Source of the DNA: Lagenorhynchus albirostris
Taxonomy: Eukaryota; Chordata; Mammalia; Artiodactyla; Delphinidae
Length of the DNA stretch: 64,000 nt
Assembly: GCF_949774975.1 (NCBI RefSeq)
Contig: NC_083105.1
Coordinates: 71,006,924 to 71,070,923 of the forward strand
Reading direction: 5' to 3'
Both the position numbers and the translations under genes were made by a program. The notes beneath the pieces were generated by a model. The model saw only the letters and a list, made by a program, of their open reading frames with translations. It searched no databases and was not told the origin of the DNA. This document shows positions 34,906-47,561 of this stretch, piece by piece. Positions within the stretch are counted from its first letter, which is position 1; every line of letters starts with the position of its first letter.

Positions 34906-35869
34906 CCCCTGAGATATTGTACAATCAACTTCAAGCTTCCTATTTTATTTTAATTGGTATGTCTTTCTAACTTCCAGAAAAAAATAAGGGAAAGAAAAGG
35001 TTTTGTAAAGTTTCAACAGAAATTCAATAAACCCAACATCACTGTCATCTGAATGTGACCTTTAAAGGATTTTTCTTTTTTTCATGATATTGAATATTAA
35101 CTAATTTTCATGAGTACTTTTTTGATTTTGCCGATTCATTTATGTTAACAATTTATGAACAAGTATCAAAGGATCAATAATGGCTCCTCACTTTACAGAA
35201 AAGAAATATGGAGAAACCTTTTAACATGTGTTAGAGAGCACTAAATTACCAATCTATACTTCTTTACTCATAATGAAAAGTAAGGTGGTTGCTAAGGACT
35301 GAATCTAAGGTTTATTTTGGAAACTTCCACTAATACCTTTTTATCTCAAAACCCAATTCATGAGTCATTCTCAGTATCCCCTTGAGGTGAGATGAAAATG
35401 TCTATTACAGCTAAGTGTTTGAGACCAAAATGACGTGCACACAACAAAATAAATTCAATGGACCCTAATAAAAATCTCTTTGTGTAACAGATCTTAATAC
35501 AGAAGTGCAACTGCTTCATATTTGAATGGTACACTGAAGATAGCCTCTTACCTAATCTAAAAAAATTAGTCTCAAATTAGCTAAGTAACTCCTTTCTGCT
35601 TTATAACTGTGTTTTACTCTTTTGTCTCTCAAAGGAAGAAATATACATGTGCATACATTCTTCCTGATTTTTAAAATTCTATACCAAATAACACCTAAGT
35701 GTTAGTTAGAAAAAGAGTTAGTATTTTTACTTCTTATCTGTCAAAACACTAAATATCTAATTATCAAATTGAGATGCTATAATATTGATATATTTAGTTG
35801 CTCTCTCCTGAGCTTTCACATTGAATATTTTTATATTTCATAATATTGCTCTCAACGCTTACCCTCAAC
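34906..35869. other. Anonymous AT-rich DNA
   Basis: No gene or nameable repeat seen. Confidence 0.55.
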
Positions 35870-36015
35870 CCTTTGCTTTGAATACCAAGCATAGGTTAGG
35901 ATTTCCACAAGAACATTTTGAGTTCCGTGGTAGCAGGCACTGTGACCTATTTGTTGTTGTGTCAATAGCCAGCACATAGTAGGTGGTTGGTAAATGTTTT
36001 TCGATTGAAGGAATG
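35870..36015 (+). repeat. L2 LINE 3' tail fossil
   Basis: Plus-strand: GTAGCAGGCACTGTGACC, then CCAGCACATAGTAGGTGG and a tail of AAATGTTTTTCGATTGAAGG. Confidence 0.65.
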
Positions 36016-36809
36016 ACACTACTGTGGTTATAATGGAATGTTTGCCTGTAGCTACAAAACACCCTCTTAATTCTATGAGTTTAGATGTGGGGTGTGCAGA
36101 ATGTATCTTCCTAGGCCTCTATAGACTTGTTCAGAAATGCCCTTGGCATGACTTTTAAACCCAGAGGCATCTAAGATGGTTCTGTCACATTTTAAATAGA
36201 ATATATTTCTGTTTCAACCAGGGTCCAGACAGGAGACCAATGGTACACTCAAATGAGATGAGTGGGGAGAGTTTAAAGAAGAAAGCATTTAGAAAGCCTT
36301 GGACAGAGGTAAGAGAATGAAACAAGGTTTTGTGGCTTGTTTGTGGCTGGGGTGGGGAGAGGACGGTTGTCACGTCCAGGCCTCAAGGGACAAGGAGAAG
36401 GGGCACAGGAAAGAACACAGCCATTGCAACCTGCGTCCATGGAGGGAGAGAGTCAGAGAGTCTGGTGAAGAAACACCTGGCCTCCCGCTCCTCTACTTCT
36501 GGATCTCCTGTTGGGGCCTTTACAGGCCAGAGCCAGCTGGAAGCCACAGGACATGCAGTCAACAGAGGGTCACAGAACAGAGTGAAAAGGGCAAGAAAGT
36601 GAATATGGAGGGACAGAAGGTCAATACCTAGCTAAGTTTTCTTCTTTATTGTTTTATGTATAGGCTAAGCAAAAGGATGAAGAAAAACTTTTTAGGCACC
36701 TTCTAGAGGATATTTATTTAGTGAGCATAGCTGAGGTCTAGAACGTAGTGCTAGAGACAACTTAGATATTTTCTAGTCCAGAACATGTAAAATTGGTATT
36801 CTCAAGAAT
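36016..36809. other. Anonymous DNA, slightly richer in G/C
   Basis: Frames at 36299-36631 and 36330-36602 (plus) overlap in two frames and show no family signature or splice context. I do not call a gene. Confidence 0.5.
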
Positions 36810-36960
36810 TCATCCATTCAGTATTTATGTGGAGCGTGTTATGTACTAGGTACTGTGCTGGTGGTGAAAAGACAGATAAGACAGACAAGCCCCTGTCCCC
36901 CAGAATTTACTTTTTTAGAGAATGTGGGCAATAATAACTAGAAAGATAAAAGGGAAAATT
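36810..36960 (-). repeat. L2 LINE 3' end fossil
   Basis: Minus-strand: CATCCATTCAGTATTTATG, then ACTAGGTACTGTGCTGGTGG and CAAGCCCCTGTCCCCCAGAATTTAC. Confidence 0.7.
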
Positions 36961-37339
36961 AGAAGCATCACAAAGCAAATAAGCAAGGAAAGAAGATAGA
37001 GAATAACTGAACCACTTTAGAAAACCACAGGGAAAACTTTCAGAGAACCTGAAGGAAAAGCAGGACCCAGTGCAGTGTTTTCAAACCCTGGGTAGGTACA
37101 GGCGATCAGCCACTTGTGAAAGTGAGTTAGTGGCTCCAAAATGGCATTGTTTTCATTTATAACTGATTGCAACTGGTCAGAGTGTTCCACACATACTAAA
37201 TAGGAAAGTGTTGTTTTGTGAAACTGCTTTTAGTTACATATATGCATGCCCGTATGTGGGCTGGGTCTTTCATTAAATCCTATCCCTACATGGATTACAA
37301 GCTAACACTGCAGAGGCTAATGTGACCCAGTCTGTCACC
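36961..37339. other. Anonymous DNA
   Basis: No gene seen. A DNA-transposon MITE at ~37080-37270 is possible but not supported well enough to name. Confidence 0.45.
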
Positions 37340-38419
37340 AGCTTCCACCCTCCAATACCTTCTGTTGTGCCTTTTGGAGCATGTGGCAGATTAGTAGCCA
37401 ACTCCTCTTTTTCAGTAACTTCTTTTCTGAACAGTCTTTCTCCTTTCTTTTCCTAAATGAAACTGGCCATCTCCTACTGATGCTGTCTCCAGGCAGAACT
37501 CAAGAGTGGAGAGGTTGTGTTTTCTCTCCATATACCTCAGAGCTCAGAGAAGAGGAAGGCCTGAATCTTACTTGCCCTGCCCCATGCTGCTTCCAAAATG
37601 CCTTCATCCTGCCCTTTCAAATACACAGGGTTTTTGAAGTTTATGCCAACAAATTTTATCAACTTTACCCTCCTTTTGAGTTTCACCTGCCAACCTCCAG
37701 CCACTCCCCTTTCATTCAAGATGACTTGAGCCCTTGTTTCCTTTCATCTCCACCACATTTACTCTGGGGTAGTTCTTGCTGACTCAGTATCTGTTTAGAT
37801 ATCTATCTAATCCCTTGGCTTCTTAATTCTTTGGCCTCACTTCCACTTTTTTTCTTTAACTTATCTCATTTACCAACACCCACAGTTTTACCCTTGACAT
37901 TTCTAATTTTCAAAAACTCAAGCGCTGCCAGAATTTCTCTTTCAATCTCTAGAATCTACCTTGCACCTCCTACCCATTTAACTTGCTTATTCTAGTTCTT
38001 CTACTCCACTAATTCTTTGTCCTTATTGAGACTTTTAATTCTTTACTTCTTTTTCTTATATCAACCATACCCCTCTAATTCTCATTGCTATGGTTATATA
38101 CCATTGATTTCATGTCCAATAATTAAAATCACTTTTTTGAAAAAACCCATAACTATCATGCATCTCTCTCCTTCATTTAATTCCTGGGTGAGAAAGCTCT
38201 ACCTCTGATAAATCCCAGCTATTAATACTTGAGCAAATAAGTATTGCTGGACAACTGAACCAGTTGGTCTCACCTTATATTCATGACCACAGATCTCAAG
38301 TTAGCACTCAACTTTGGTCAGGAATCCTACATTCTACCCTAGAAGGTTTGGTCTCCAGTTCTCTAAAACAGTTATGTCAAACTACCTTCTTTTCCTACTC
38401 TTAGTTAATGTCCTTATGG
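37340..38419 (+). repeat. Probable upstream part of the L2-type LINE (pyrimidine-rich)
   Basis: C/T-rich sequence contiguous with the clearer L2 at 38420-40115 and similar in style. I cannot align it confidently to a LINE domain. The 133-codon frame 37381-37782 shows no recognisable protein. Confidence 0.4.
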
Positions 38420-40115
38420 AGAAAACAGAATGAGGCAGGAACTCCCACACATTCATAGCCCCAACTCTACCACTTTCCTGGCCTGGATACCAACACCCTG
38501 TGCTTGTTCCCCCGTTACAATAGATGAGATGCTCCCACTCAAACAAAGGTCACTCCTTCACTCACTCCCTGGTCCCATCCCCTACCACTGTCTCGACAGT
38601 GCAGTCATATTGTGCGAATTTACTCCTTTAGTTCCTCCAGCCTATTGAATATTTCTGGCTTCCTTCACAAGAGAATTTTGAAAGAGTTGTGTCAATTCAA
38701 CTCCTCCACTAAATCATTTCTGATTCTCTCCTCAACTTGCTCCAGTACAGCCTCTCTCCCCATCACTATCCTGACACTGATACTGTCAACAAATCAGAGT
38801 CTTCAGCATTTCCAGACTCAGTGGTTATACTCACATCCTCATCTTACTCAACTTCCCAGACTATTCAGCATAGGGAAATACTCCATCCTTCCTGAAACCC
38901 TTTCTTCTCTTGGATTCTGAAATATCACACTCCAGTGTTTTCATTCTACCACACTGGAAAATTTCTGTTTTCTTTGAAGACTTTTCTCCTTGTCCTAATC
39001 TATAACTGGCTAGAGGTTTTTCTTCTATCTATACTTTTTGTCTAGGTGATATCCTCCAGCTCAGGACTTTAAATACTATCTATTTGATGATTAACACTCA
39101 ATTTATATCTTTACTGCAGACTGTTCGGGACTGCAGACTCAAATATCTAATTGCCCACTTGACCTATCCACCTTGATGTTTTATAGGCAACTCAAATGCA
39201 GAATGGTCAAAACAGAACTCTTAAGTCACCCCGCTAAACTCCAAATTTGTTTTTCTCACAGTCATACCCATCTCAGAAAATTGCATCTTCATCTACTTAA
39301 ATGCTTAATCTGAAAGCCAAGAAATTATTCTTGCTTTCTCCTTTTTCTCCATCTTCTATCTCCAATCTATTAACAAGCCTTTTCTCTATCTCCCTATGCA
39401 CCCTTTCTTACATCTACAGTAGCACTAGCTTGGTGGTAAGAGTTTCCATTTTCTTTAACTTGAGTTATTTCAGGTTGTCTGTGACCTGACTTCCTTGCTT
39501 TCCTCTTTCCTTACTAAAATCCACTTTGCAAGTTAAAGTGATTTTTTAGCACTTAAATCAAAGCATGTCATTGGCCTACTTTCTATGCTTTAATGGGTTA
39601 TTATTGAATTTAAAATAGAATTCCAAATCCTTAACCTGGCAAAAAAAATCCTACCTCCTCTGGTCCCCATTTCTTCTCTATCTCACTGTTAATATTCTTG
39701 ACTTCAGTCTCTAAGCTCCAATCACACTGACCTTCTTTCTGTGCCTTTAACATGCTAAATTTACTCTCTCCTATATTCTCAGCTTGGAAAGTTCCTCCCC
39801 ATAGTTTCATGAGTTTTTCTTGTCACTAAATCTTAGTTTAGATGAAACTTCCTCATAGACATCTTCTCTAAACCCTCCATTCCAAATTAGTCCCCAAGAC
39901 ATTCTTTTCCACATTCCCTTGATTTATTGCACTACAACCTTAATCACTGTCTGATGTCTTCTTGTTTGGTTATTGTCTATTTTTTTCATTAGGCTTCTGG
40001 TTTCATGAGAGCAGAGCCTGCATTTTTTTTCTTACCCTTTTGCTCTCTGAACCTTCACCATGCCTCCCATATCATAATTCTGTAGTATATTTTGTTGTAT
40101 GAATGAATAGATCAG
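38420..40115 (+). repeat. Long L2-type (CR1-clade) LINE copy with reverse-transcriptase remnant
   Basis: Landmarks occur in LINE order: TTTTGAAAGAGTTGTG (38675), the block before the RT 'SATFDT' segment (38845-38870), and CTTCTCTTGGATTCTGAA (38911). AACTCAAATGCAGAATGGTCAAAACAGAACTC (39190) follows, then CACTGACCTTC and GGAAAGTTCCTCC (39725-39800). The 3' end has TTCATGAGAGCAGAGCCTGC and TGTTGTATGAATGAATAG (40000-40110). The frame is fully decayed. The copy is long, because most mammalian L2 copies retain only a few hundred bases. Confidence 0.8.
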
Positions 40116-41464
40116 GACTTGCCCTGTTCCAGTCTAATCTGTGTTCTCTTCATGGATTCATGTCTTTCTTTGCCTCTCTTGTCCACATAGAAGGTCTACT
40201 AGAGAAACTCACAAAGTATAGATTTAATAGCTTAAAATCACTCTTTCCCTTTTAAGCCAAATTCTAAGTTCTGGTGGGAGGCATGCTTATGTATTCAACT
40301 TGGATCAGGCAGCACTCTGGTCTAATGAACTGTAATCAGGAGGGTGTAGTTACAGACATAGAGTATAAATATAGCTGCTACAGGACCAACTACTATGGAT
40401 GAGAAGTGTCAGGGAAGGGAGTTGCTGATAAAGGATGAATTATAAATAGGGTAGACATCCCCAAAATGTCTCTGTGACCTAAGCAAATTCCTTTATGGCT
40501 CATGTCTCTGTGCCTGTTGTGTCATCTGTTTGGCATGCCTCTGTTTGACACAACTTCTCCTTCTCCAACTATGTCTCTGCAGCCTTGTCTGACCCTGATG
40601 ACCGAGATCTAAAATTCTCACTGGGTCTTGTTAGTGTTAGTTGGTCTGATATCTGGACTTCCTTTGAAAGTTGTATATACTCTATAGAATTTTATTAACA
40701 TGTCTGTCTTCCCAACTAAACATACTGTTTCTAAGGCAATAGATCACGTCATAAGTTTTGCATATTCATGGCTGAGCAGAGTGGAAGTCCCTAATTAATA
40801 CAATTTTTTCACATGTGGCAGAGCAAGTAGGCAGGTAGAAAATTAATTGCATATAATTGTGGTAGCAGTGAATGGAACGGTGAGACCAAGGAAGGAGGAA
40901 TAAGAGAGGGCTAGGAAAAGGAAGTTTTTGATTTATGTATGCAAAGATTTAGTGACCATGACATTGGAAAAGAGACTTCATGGGTGGAGTAGAGAAAGAA
41001 TAAGCTGGATTTAGTGACAGAAGGAAGGGACATATAGGAGACATGACAATCTTTTGCTGCCTAGCAATTCTCTCTCAACATCTACCCTAAACATCTTAGA
41101 AAAAATACCAGAAATGAGGTTGAACTATAAAATGTGCACAATATCAATAATATAAATTGAGAATCATAAGCCATTGTTTTATTTGTTCTTCATTGCTGCA
41201 AATTATTCTAAATTATCAAGTTATATATGCAACATGCTCTCATATTTGCTAACAGTGAGTTTTTTCTACTGGCAGGGGACAAATTGTTGAAAAAAGTTGA
41301 ACATCTATGAAATATATATTAGAATAAAAAGAAATAAAGTCATGTTAATTAAAATAAATAATAGAATAAATGAAAAATAAAAACCAAAGAAAAGTGAAAA
41401 AATATGACCCTCATGAATGTCAGATCCACAAGGTCCAGCCTTTTAATGGCACTGGAAGTGTGTT
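40116..41464. other. Anonymous DNA
   Basis: About 1.35 kb. No gene or nameable repeat seen. Confidence 0.55.
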
Positions 41465-41625
41465 CAAGGAAACTCCAGTCAGACTATGTGGATTTGAATC
41501 TAGCTGTGACATTTTCTACTTTTGAACTTGGATAGTTTATTTAACCTCACTAAGCCTCTTATCTGTAAAATTAGGTTTTGAGAGGATTAATTGAGGAAAA
41601 TTCATATAAAGTCTGTATTTGTCAA
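41465..41625 (+). repeat. MIR SINE fossil
   Basis: Plus-strand: GTGGATTTGAATCTAGC, TTTATTTAACCTCACTAAGCC, ATCTGTAAAATTAGG and GAGAGGATTAATTGAGG follow the MIR order. Confidence 0.75.
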
Positions 41626-43774
41626 ATTTGGGAGATTGTAACAAACTCGGTAAAGTTAACCTAATTAAAAAATAAAAGAAAAGAGGAAAGAAAAGAGCAT
41701 ACTGACTCATGTTACTGGGAAGTCCAGACATAGTTAGAGCCAGAGACTTGAAAAATATTCCCTAGGTTTGTCTGTGAACTTAAATCTCAGGCAACCTCTT
41801 TCTGCATGGATGAAAAAGAGGGATGCTGGCAGACTCCAACTTGTCTTCTTATATCTCATAGTCGAAAGGGAGTTGAGATTTTCTCTATTAGTTTTCGGAA
41901 AGACTCTGATTAGCCTAGGTCACATGCCTGCTCCTATACTAATCACTATATCCTGAGGAATAGAGAACTGTGGGTTAAATAGTCTTATACATTACTTTAG
42001 GGATGGGTGGAACATGATAATTGACAGTTCCACAAAGAACATATGGAGAGAGAAAAGATGGTCCCCTAAAGGAAGTGGTAGGGTAGACCAAAAATGTTCA
42101 CCACTTAATAAATTGCCTTATCGATGAGAAAAATAAGGACTTATAAGCAAGGATGTATATCAAGTAGGGAGAAAATATTACCATTCTTTCTCTCTCGCCC
42201 TCTTCCCTCTTTCTCTTCTCCTTTCCTGCCTCTATCTACTCTCCAAAGTTTTCTCTTGGGTTATTCTAATCAAACTGCATTTTACTGAGAAATCATTTTA
42301 CTTCTGCATCTCTCTATGGCAAACTTTAATAAATGAATTCCTGGCTGAAACGTTATGGTGATTCTAGTTGTGGAGTAGGATGGTGTGGTAAATCTCTGTG
42401 CTGCATTAACATCTTTGTATTGAAAACTGAAATTGAGTTACAGAAGCCAAACAAGTCAAGTATAATAAATATAATTTCTTCTCACAATAGTGTTAACATT
42501 TACAAATATCCCTGCTTTAACATTTACAAATATCCCTGCTTTAATCCAGCAGCTAGGTGGGAAATCATTACAATAATTTGTCTCTTTAAAATATTTAGAA
42601 ATTATTGGATCTAAAAGACAAAATTAAGCAAAGCAGAAGCAGGGATTTTTGCTCTTTTCTGGCTGATCTAAGAGCATGTTGTCTGAATTGAACTAGGCAT
42701 CTTGAGTTTGACCTTAACTGGAAGAGTATTACTTGAGAACTCTTCAAACTGAGCAGTAAACATTCCATTGTGCAGACCTAAACCAATAATTTTAAATCTT
42801 TGTAATACGGGAATACCTGACAACATTATTAAAGCTTTTTGCTTGCAATGTAAGACAGATTCTCATCATTAATTGAATATAAACATTAGCTTGTTATTCA
42901 TCACAAAAGCCCTTTGAGGAAAGGTTTTTAATATTTTTCTTGTTTTTGTATCTTCTATGAAGTCTATATTTCCCCACAAACTTGAAGTGCATTTTTTTCC
43001 ATTGTTTCTGTATATTTTTTGCATGCAATACTCATAAAATAAACCTTTTAATAAAATAAACTATTAGATATGGAATTATCTCTGCTGAATAATCAGCAAG
43101 GACTTTCTTCAGATATTTAAAGATAAAATATGGTAGCCAGTAAACAGAAGGAATTCTAATCTTAGATTTCTGTGTGTGGTTGGATGGTACTAGGGTTGGT
43201 GGCAGTTCAAATATGTTTGTATAAAATCTGGGGAGCATGTTGATTCCTTCCTTTGCACCTTCTCCTTAATAAGGCAGATACTAGCAGCCACAGGGAAGGG
43301 CCTCAAAACTGGGACCATGCCAGGAAGAATGACGTATTATATACTTTTTTTTTTTTTTTCAAATTCTTACCCATTGTCTTCGTTCAGCTAAGGAACCAAA
43401 AAAGAACAGGATCACCTCACTTTCTTAGATAGACAATCTTCACAAAATCTTATCTGTCAGTGCTTCTGCAGATAAAACTGCTTTGGGACAGAGTTATGAG
43501 GTACAATCTTTTAATACAGGGATATTATCAATCTCAAAATGCAGCACAAAGATAAATGAAAATTTCTACATTTTAAAAACCTATGATATAGACAATAATA
43601 AAGAAACAATTTGGATAAATTAGAAATGCGCTTGACTGGGAGATATGAGATAGGCAGGCCTGGCTGCCACCTCTTTACCCTGGAGCTGGTCCAGACATGT
43701 ACCTTAGGATGTTCTTTATCTGCAAAATAAGGGTCCAGCTGCCATGATCTGCAAGTCTGCTCTGGTTCCTACAT
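41626..43774. other. Anonymous AT-rich DNA, 2.15 kb
   Basis: No gene seen. It contains one short tandem duplication (listed separately) and a T run near 43347-43361 that is not attached to a SINE. Confidence 0.5.
42497..42544. repeat. 24-bp tandem duplication
   Basis: Two perfect adjacent copies of a 24-base unit beginning CATTTACAAATATCCC (42497-42520 and 42521-42544). Confidence 0.95.
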
Positions 43775-43950
43775 GGACTGGAAAGTACCATTGGGCAAAT
43801 GATTGAGCCTATCCTCTGCTTCTTCATTTGTAAAATGGGAGTAATAACTGCCTTGAGTGCCTCACGTAATTATTGTACAATTAAGTGGGATTATGGGTAT
43901 GAAAGCACTTTACAAAATAAAAATCCATTCAAATGTAAGTTATCATTATT
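43775..43950 (+). repeat. MIR-family SINE fossil
   Basis: Plus-strand: CTTCATTTGTAAAATGGGAGTAATAACTGCC, then GTGGGATTATGGGTATGAAAGCACTTTAC and a tail like TGTAAGTTATCATTATTATT. Confidence 0.75.
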
Positions 43951-44374
43951 ATTAAAGAGGAGTAAAACAGGAAATCATTCAGAAGAGCCAGATACTAGTA
44001 TTATACTGTCTAAGAAATCTATCACTGGGAGTCATCATTTGGAAATTCATCATATGGAGAATCAGCAACATTTTCTCATTATTGGTTTACCCATTCACTC
44101 TTCCATTTATCCTTAGTATTTCTAACTTTCTTTTCACTCTACTGCCTGTCCTTTCACTACATATGTAGTTTTATGTGTGATCACTTACTCTCTCCACAGT
44201 GCTTTGTCACATTCACATATTCAAATTTCCACTTTCTTCGAATTTTCAATAATTAGTGCATTTGTGCTCAAGCTCTTCTCAACCCAGGCCAACTGTCTGT
44301 TTCCCTTTCATGGGCTTTTCCTTAAATTATTTTTGACTTAATTTCCTTACATCCCTTTCTTGTAACCCATTAAG
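43951..44374. other. Anonymous DNA
   Basis: No gene or nameable repeat seen. Confidence 0.55.
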
Positions 44375-44480
44375 TGGATCAGAAAACATTTACAGAACAC
44401 CTACTAAAAGGCTAAGATCAGTGCTGAATGCCGAGATGAGAATCCTTAGAGAGCGTACCCTATAGTCATAGAGATGCTTA
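44375..44480 (-). repeat. L2 LINE 3' end fossil
   Basis: Minus-strand: AAACATTTACAGAACACCTACTAAAAGGC, then AGTGCTGAATGCCGAGATG. Confidence 0.55.
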
Positions 44481-44620
44481 AAATACTCTCATGTTTACCC
44501 TATATCTACATCTAGAATATTTATTTTTATTAGAATGTAAACAAGTTATGACTGTCTATCTCTCAAGTTTTGCCACTTTTGTGCTTTAGCCTTGATGTTC
44601 TTCTTCAAAGTCAAAATACT

Positions 44621-44825
44621 TTTTTTTTTTTTTGCGGTACGCAGGCCTCTCACTGTTGTGGCCTCTCCCGTCGCGGAGCACAGGCTCCGGACGCACAGGC
44701 TCAGCAGCCATGACTCACAGGCCCAGCTGCTCCACGGCATGTGGGATCTTCCCGGACCGGGGCACGAACCTGTGTCCCCTGCATCGGCAGGCAGACTCTC
44801 AACCACTGTGCCACCAGGGAAGCCC
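44621..44825 (-). mobile_element. CHR SINE
   Basis: Minus-strand copy, T tail at 44620-44633, body GCGGTACGCAGGCC to CAGGGAAGCCC. The flanks TCAAAATACT (44611-44620) and TCAACCTACT (44826-44835) look like a diverged target duplication. Confidence 0.94.
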
Positions 44826-45039
44826 TCAACCTACTTTTTTTTATATCCCAATACCTATTTATTCATCAATTCCAACATCACCCCCATTTGAGAACTTCAT
44901 CCTTGGCTTTCACAATTATTGAACTGTGTTTTCCTCCCTACCCATTTGACAATTATTTATTTATTTATATTATTATTTAGAAGCTTTAAAATTTCTCACC
45001 ATGTGGAGAAACCTAAGAGGCCAGGCACTCTGTTCTATG

Positions 45040-45112
45040 CATTTTATATTCCAACACCTTACTGTTGGTACTTAATAAATGTTTGTTAAACCAATGAATG
45101 AATGAACTAACA
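45040..45112 (+). repeat. L2 LINE 3' tail fossil
   Basis: GTTGGTACTTAATAAATGTTTGTTAAACCAATGAATGAATG is the typical L2 terminus. Confidence 0.7.
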
Positions 45113-45149
45113 CAATAGTACAAGCTGGGTATTTAGAGGCAATATATTA

Positions 45150-45320
45150 TCAAGATGTAAGAATCAGATCTAGATTGGAGTTCCATTTCTGATACTGATT
45201 AACTAATATTAAATATGGAAAACTGACCTTATCTTTCTCAGTTTCAACATCTGTATAATTGGGATAAGCTAGGGATCCTAAGATGCTTAGCGCAAATGCC
45301 TTGCATATTAAATATCCAAT
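45150..45320 (+). repeat. Probable MIR SINE fossil
   Basis: CTTATCTTTCTCAGTTTCAACATCTGTATAATTGGG followed by AAGATGCTTAGCGCAAATGCC matches the MIR layout, heavily diverged. Confidence 0.55.
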
Positions 45321-45977
45321 ATATGTTCAGCGCCACTTTAATATAATAATATATTTTATTGAGAGAATAGCTAATAGGGTACAGCTGGTATAGAGTACCT
45401 CTAAACAAGAGGGACGGACCAAAGACATTCTTCAAGAACCTAGAGAAGGAAATTCCACATGGCGTGACATATTACAACCCTTTGGGAAATTGCTATCACA
45501 AGAGACAACCCAGGCTTTATGATGGATGAGGTGGTAACAAAAGGACCTGAAGTGAAGCCAAGCAGCAAATGGAGCTTTTCTTTTTTTTTTTTTTTAAAGA
45601 GCTATTTATCAGCTCTAATCCCAATCAAGGGGTGATCTTTATGAGGCTGCACTGAAGCTATTGGTCACCTGGTGAACTTTGTAGTTGCAGATGTCCACAA
45701 AACTAGTGATCACAGCGAGTTTAATTCTTCTTAATACAAAGTATACAGAATATTTATTAAGTTAAATTCTCCCCATTATTAATCATTCTCCACCCCCTCA
45801 TCAACAAAAAAACAGTTATTAAGCCCTTACATGTGGGGCTGAGTAAAGGATTGTGCCTTTTATTAGAACATGAGATAGGCTTAGAAAGAAAATTACACAC
45901 CTCTAAAAGGGTGTGCAGACATTCCATTGTGTTCGTCTTTTCTCAATTTTTATAAAATTAAAATTGTTGCTATCAGT
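45321..45977. other. Anonymous DNA
   Basis: No gene or nameable repeat seen. Confidence 0.55.
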
Positions 45978-45990
45978 GCTAAACAGTGTC
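45978..45990. repeat. Left target-site duplication of the 46-47.5 kb L1
   Basis: GCTAAACAGTGTC, repeated exactly at 47562-47574. Confidence 0.85.
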
Positions 45991-46000
45991 CTTTTTTTTT

Positions 46001-46552
46001 AAAGGTTTTTAATTTTTTTTATTTTATTTTATTTTTTATTTATTTATTTATTTTTGCAGTACGCGGGCCTCTCACTGCTGTGGCCTCTCCCGTTGAGGAG
46101 CACAGGCTCTGGACGCGCAGGCTCAGCGGCCATGGCTCACGGGCCCAGACGCTCCGCGGCATGTGGGATCTTCCCAGACCGGGGCACGAACCCGTGTCCC
46201 CGGCATCGGCAGGCGGACTCTCAACCACTGCGCCACCAGGGAAGCCCCAATTTTTTAATTTTAAATTAAATTGTGGTTAAAATAAAAACATAAAGTTTAC
46301 CATCTTAGCTATTTCTAAGTGCACAATCCAGTACTGGTAAATATATTCACACTGTTGTACAACCAATCTCCAGATCTTTTTTTTCTTGCAAATCTGAAAT
46401 CCTATGCACATTAAGCAACAACTCCCCATTTCCCTCCCTAGCAATCCCCTGGCAACCACTCTTCTACTTTCTGTCTCCATGAGTTCAACTACTCTAGGTA
46501 CTTCATATAAGTGGAATCAGACAGTATTTGTCCTTTTGTTTAGCATATTGTC
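46001..46552 (-). other. Putative 3'-transduced segment (old L1 3' UTR sequence)
   Basis: Between the two poly(A) tracts. Excluding the SINE, about 306 bp remain, reading as the 3' UTR of an older L1 (TTGTGGTTAAAATAAAAAC, ACAACCAATCTCCAGATC, AACTCCCCATTTCCCTCCC, ATAAGTGGAATCAGACAG). Source L1 transcripts that miss their own weak poly(A) signal can carry such downstream DNA (established for human L1). Confidence 0.65.
46017..46251 (-). mobile_element. CHR SINE inside the transduced segment
   Basis: Minus-strand CHR SINE with an AT-rich (TTTA)n tail and body GCAGTACGCGGGCC to GGGAAGCCCC. It has its own duplication TTTTTAATTTT (46006-46016 and 46252-46262), so it is a separate, later insertion or was already in the donor locus. 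Confidence 0.92.
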
Positions 46553-46925
46553 TTTTTTTTTTTAACATTGTTATTGGAGTATAATTGCTTTACAATGGTG
46601 TGTTAGTTTCTGCTTTATAACAAAGTGAATCAGTTATACATATACATATGTTCCCATATGTCCTCCCTCTTACGTCCCCTCTCTCCCACCCTCTCTATCC
46701 CACCCATCCAGGTGGTCACAAAGCACCGAGCTGATCTCCCTGTGCTATGCGGCTGCTTCCCACTAGCTATCTATTTTACATTTGGTAGTGTATATATGTC
46801 CATGCCTCTCTCTCACTTTGTCACAGCTTACCCTTCCCCCTCCCCATATCCTCAAGTCCATTCTCTAGTAGGTCTGTGTCTTTATTCCAGTCTTACCCCT
46901 AGGTTCTTCATGACATTTTTTTTTC

Positions 46926-47561
46926 TTATATTCCATATATATGTGTTAGCATATAGTATTTGTCTTTCTCTTTCTGACTTACTTCACTCTGTATGACAGA
47001 CTCTAGGTCTATCCACCTCATTACAAATAGCTCAATTTTGTTTCTTTTTATGGCTGAGTAATATTCCATTGCATATATGTGCCACACCTTCTTTATCCAT
47101 TCATCCGATGATGGACACTTAGGTTGTTTCCATCTCCTGGCTATTGTAAATAGAGCTTCAATGAACATTTTGAATTATGGTTTTCTCAGGGTATATGCCC
47201 AGTAGTGGGATTGCTGGGTCATATGGTAGTTCTATTTACAGTTTTTTAAGGAACCTCCATACTGTTCTCCATAGTGGCTGTACCAATTCACACTCTCACC
47301 AGCAGTGCAAGAGTGTTCCCTTTTCTCCACACTTTCTCCAGCATTTATTGTTTCTAGATTTTTTGATGATGGCCATTCTGACCGGTGTGAGATATCTCAT
47401 TGTAGTTTTGATTTGCATTTCTTTAATGATTAATGATGTTGAGCATTCTTTCATGTGTTTGTTGGCAATCTGTATATCTTCTTTGGAAAAATGTCCATTT
47501 AGGTCTTCTGCCCATTTTTGGATTGGGTTGTGGTTTTTTTTTTTGTTATTGAGCTGCATGA
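46926..47561 (-). pseudogene. L1 ORF2 C-terminal fragment, broken
   Basis: Two minus-strand frames, 47296-47559 (IQKWAEDLNGHFSKEDIQIAN...) and 46926-47168 (EYYSAIKRNKIELFV... ending ...THIYGI and TAA at 46926-46928), are out of register with each other. This is the ORF2p C-terminal region only. Truncation at 47561 lies in the linker seen intact in L1-B near 4815. Confidence 0.9.

Larger units (their letters stand above)
45991..47561 (-). mobile_element. 5'-truncated LINE-1 with a candidate 3' transduction
   Basis: Minus-strand insertion bounded by GCTAAACAGTGTC duplications. In its own direction it has the ORF2 C-terminal region (47561-46926), a 3' UTR of the L1-B type (46925-~46564) and a first poly(A) (11 T at 46553-46563). 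Extra sequence (46552-46001) follows, then a second poly(A) (T run 45992-46000) before the duplication. The extra part is an older L1 3' UTR fragment plus a later CHR SINE. The outer position of the duplications implies that all of it was inserted together. Confidence 0.8.

Noticed and set aside
36299..36631. 110-codon plus-strand frame, possible exon
   Set aside because: There are no recognised domain, splice signals or neighbouring exons, and a second frame of similar length overlaps it, as expected by chance in slightly GC-richer DNA.
37381..37782. 133-codon plus-strand frame
   Set aside because: It lies in pyrimidine-rich LINE-like sequence. It does not match an RT segment that I can identify, and no start context or partner exon is seen.
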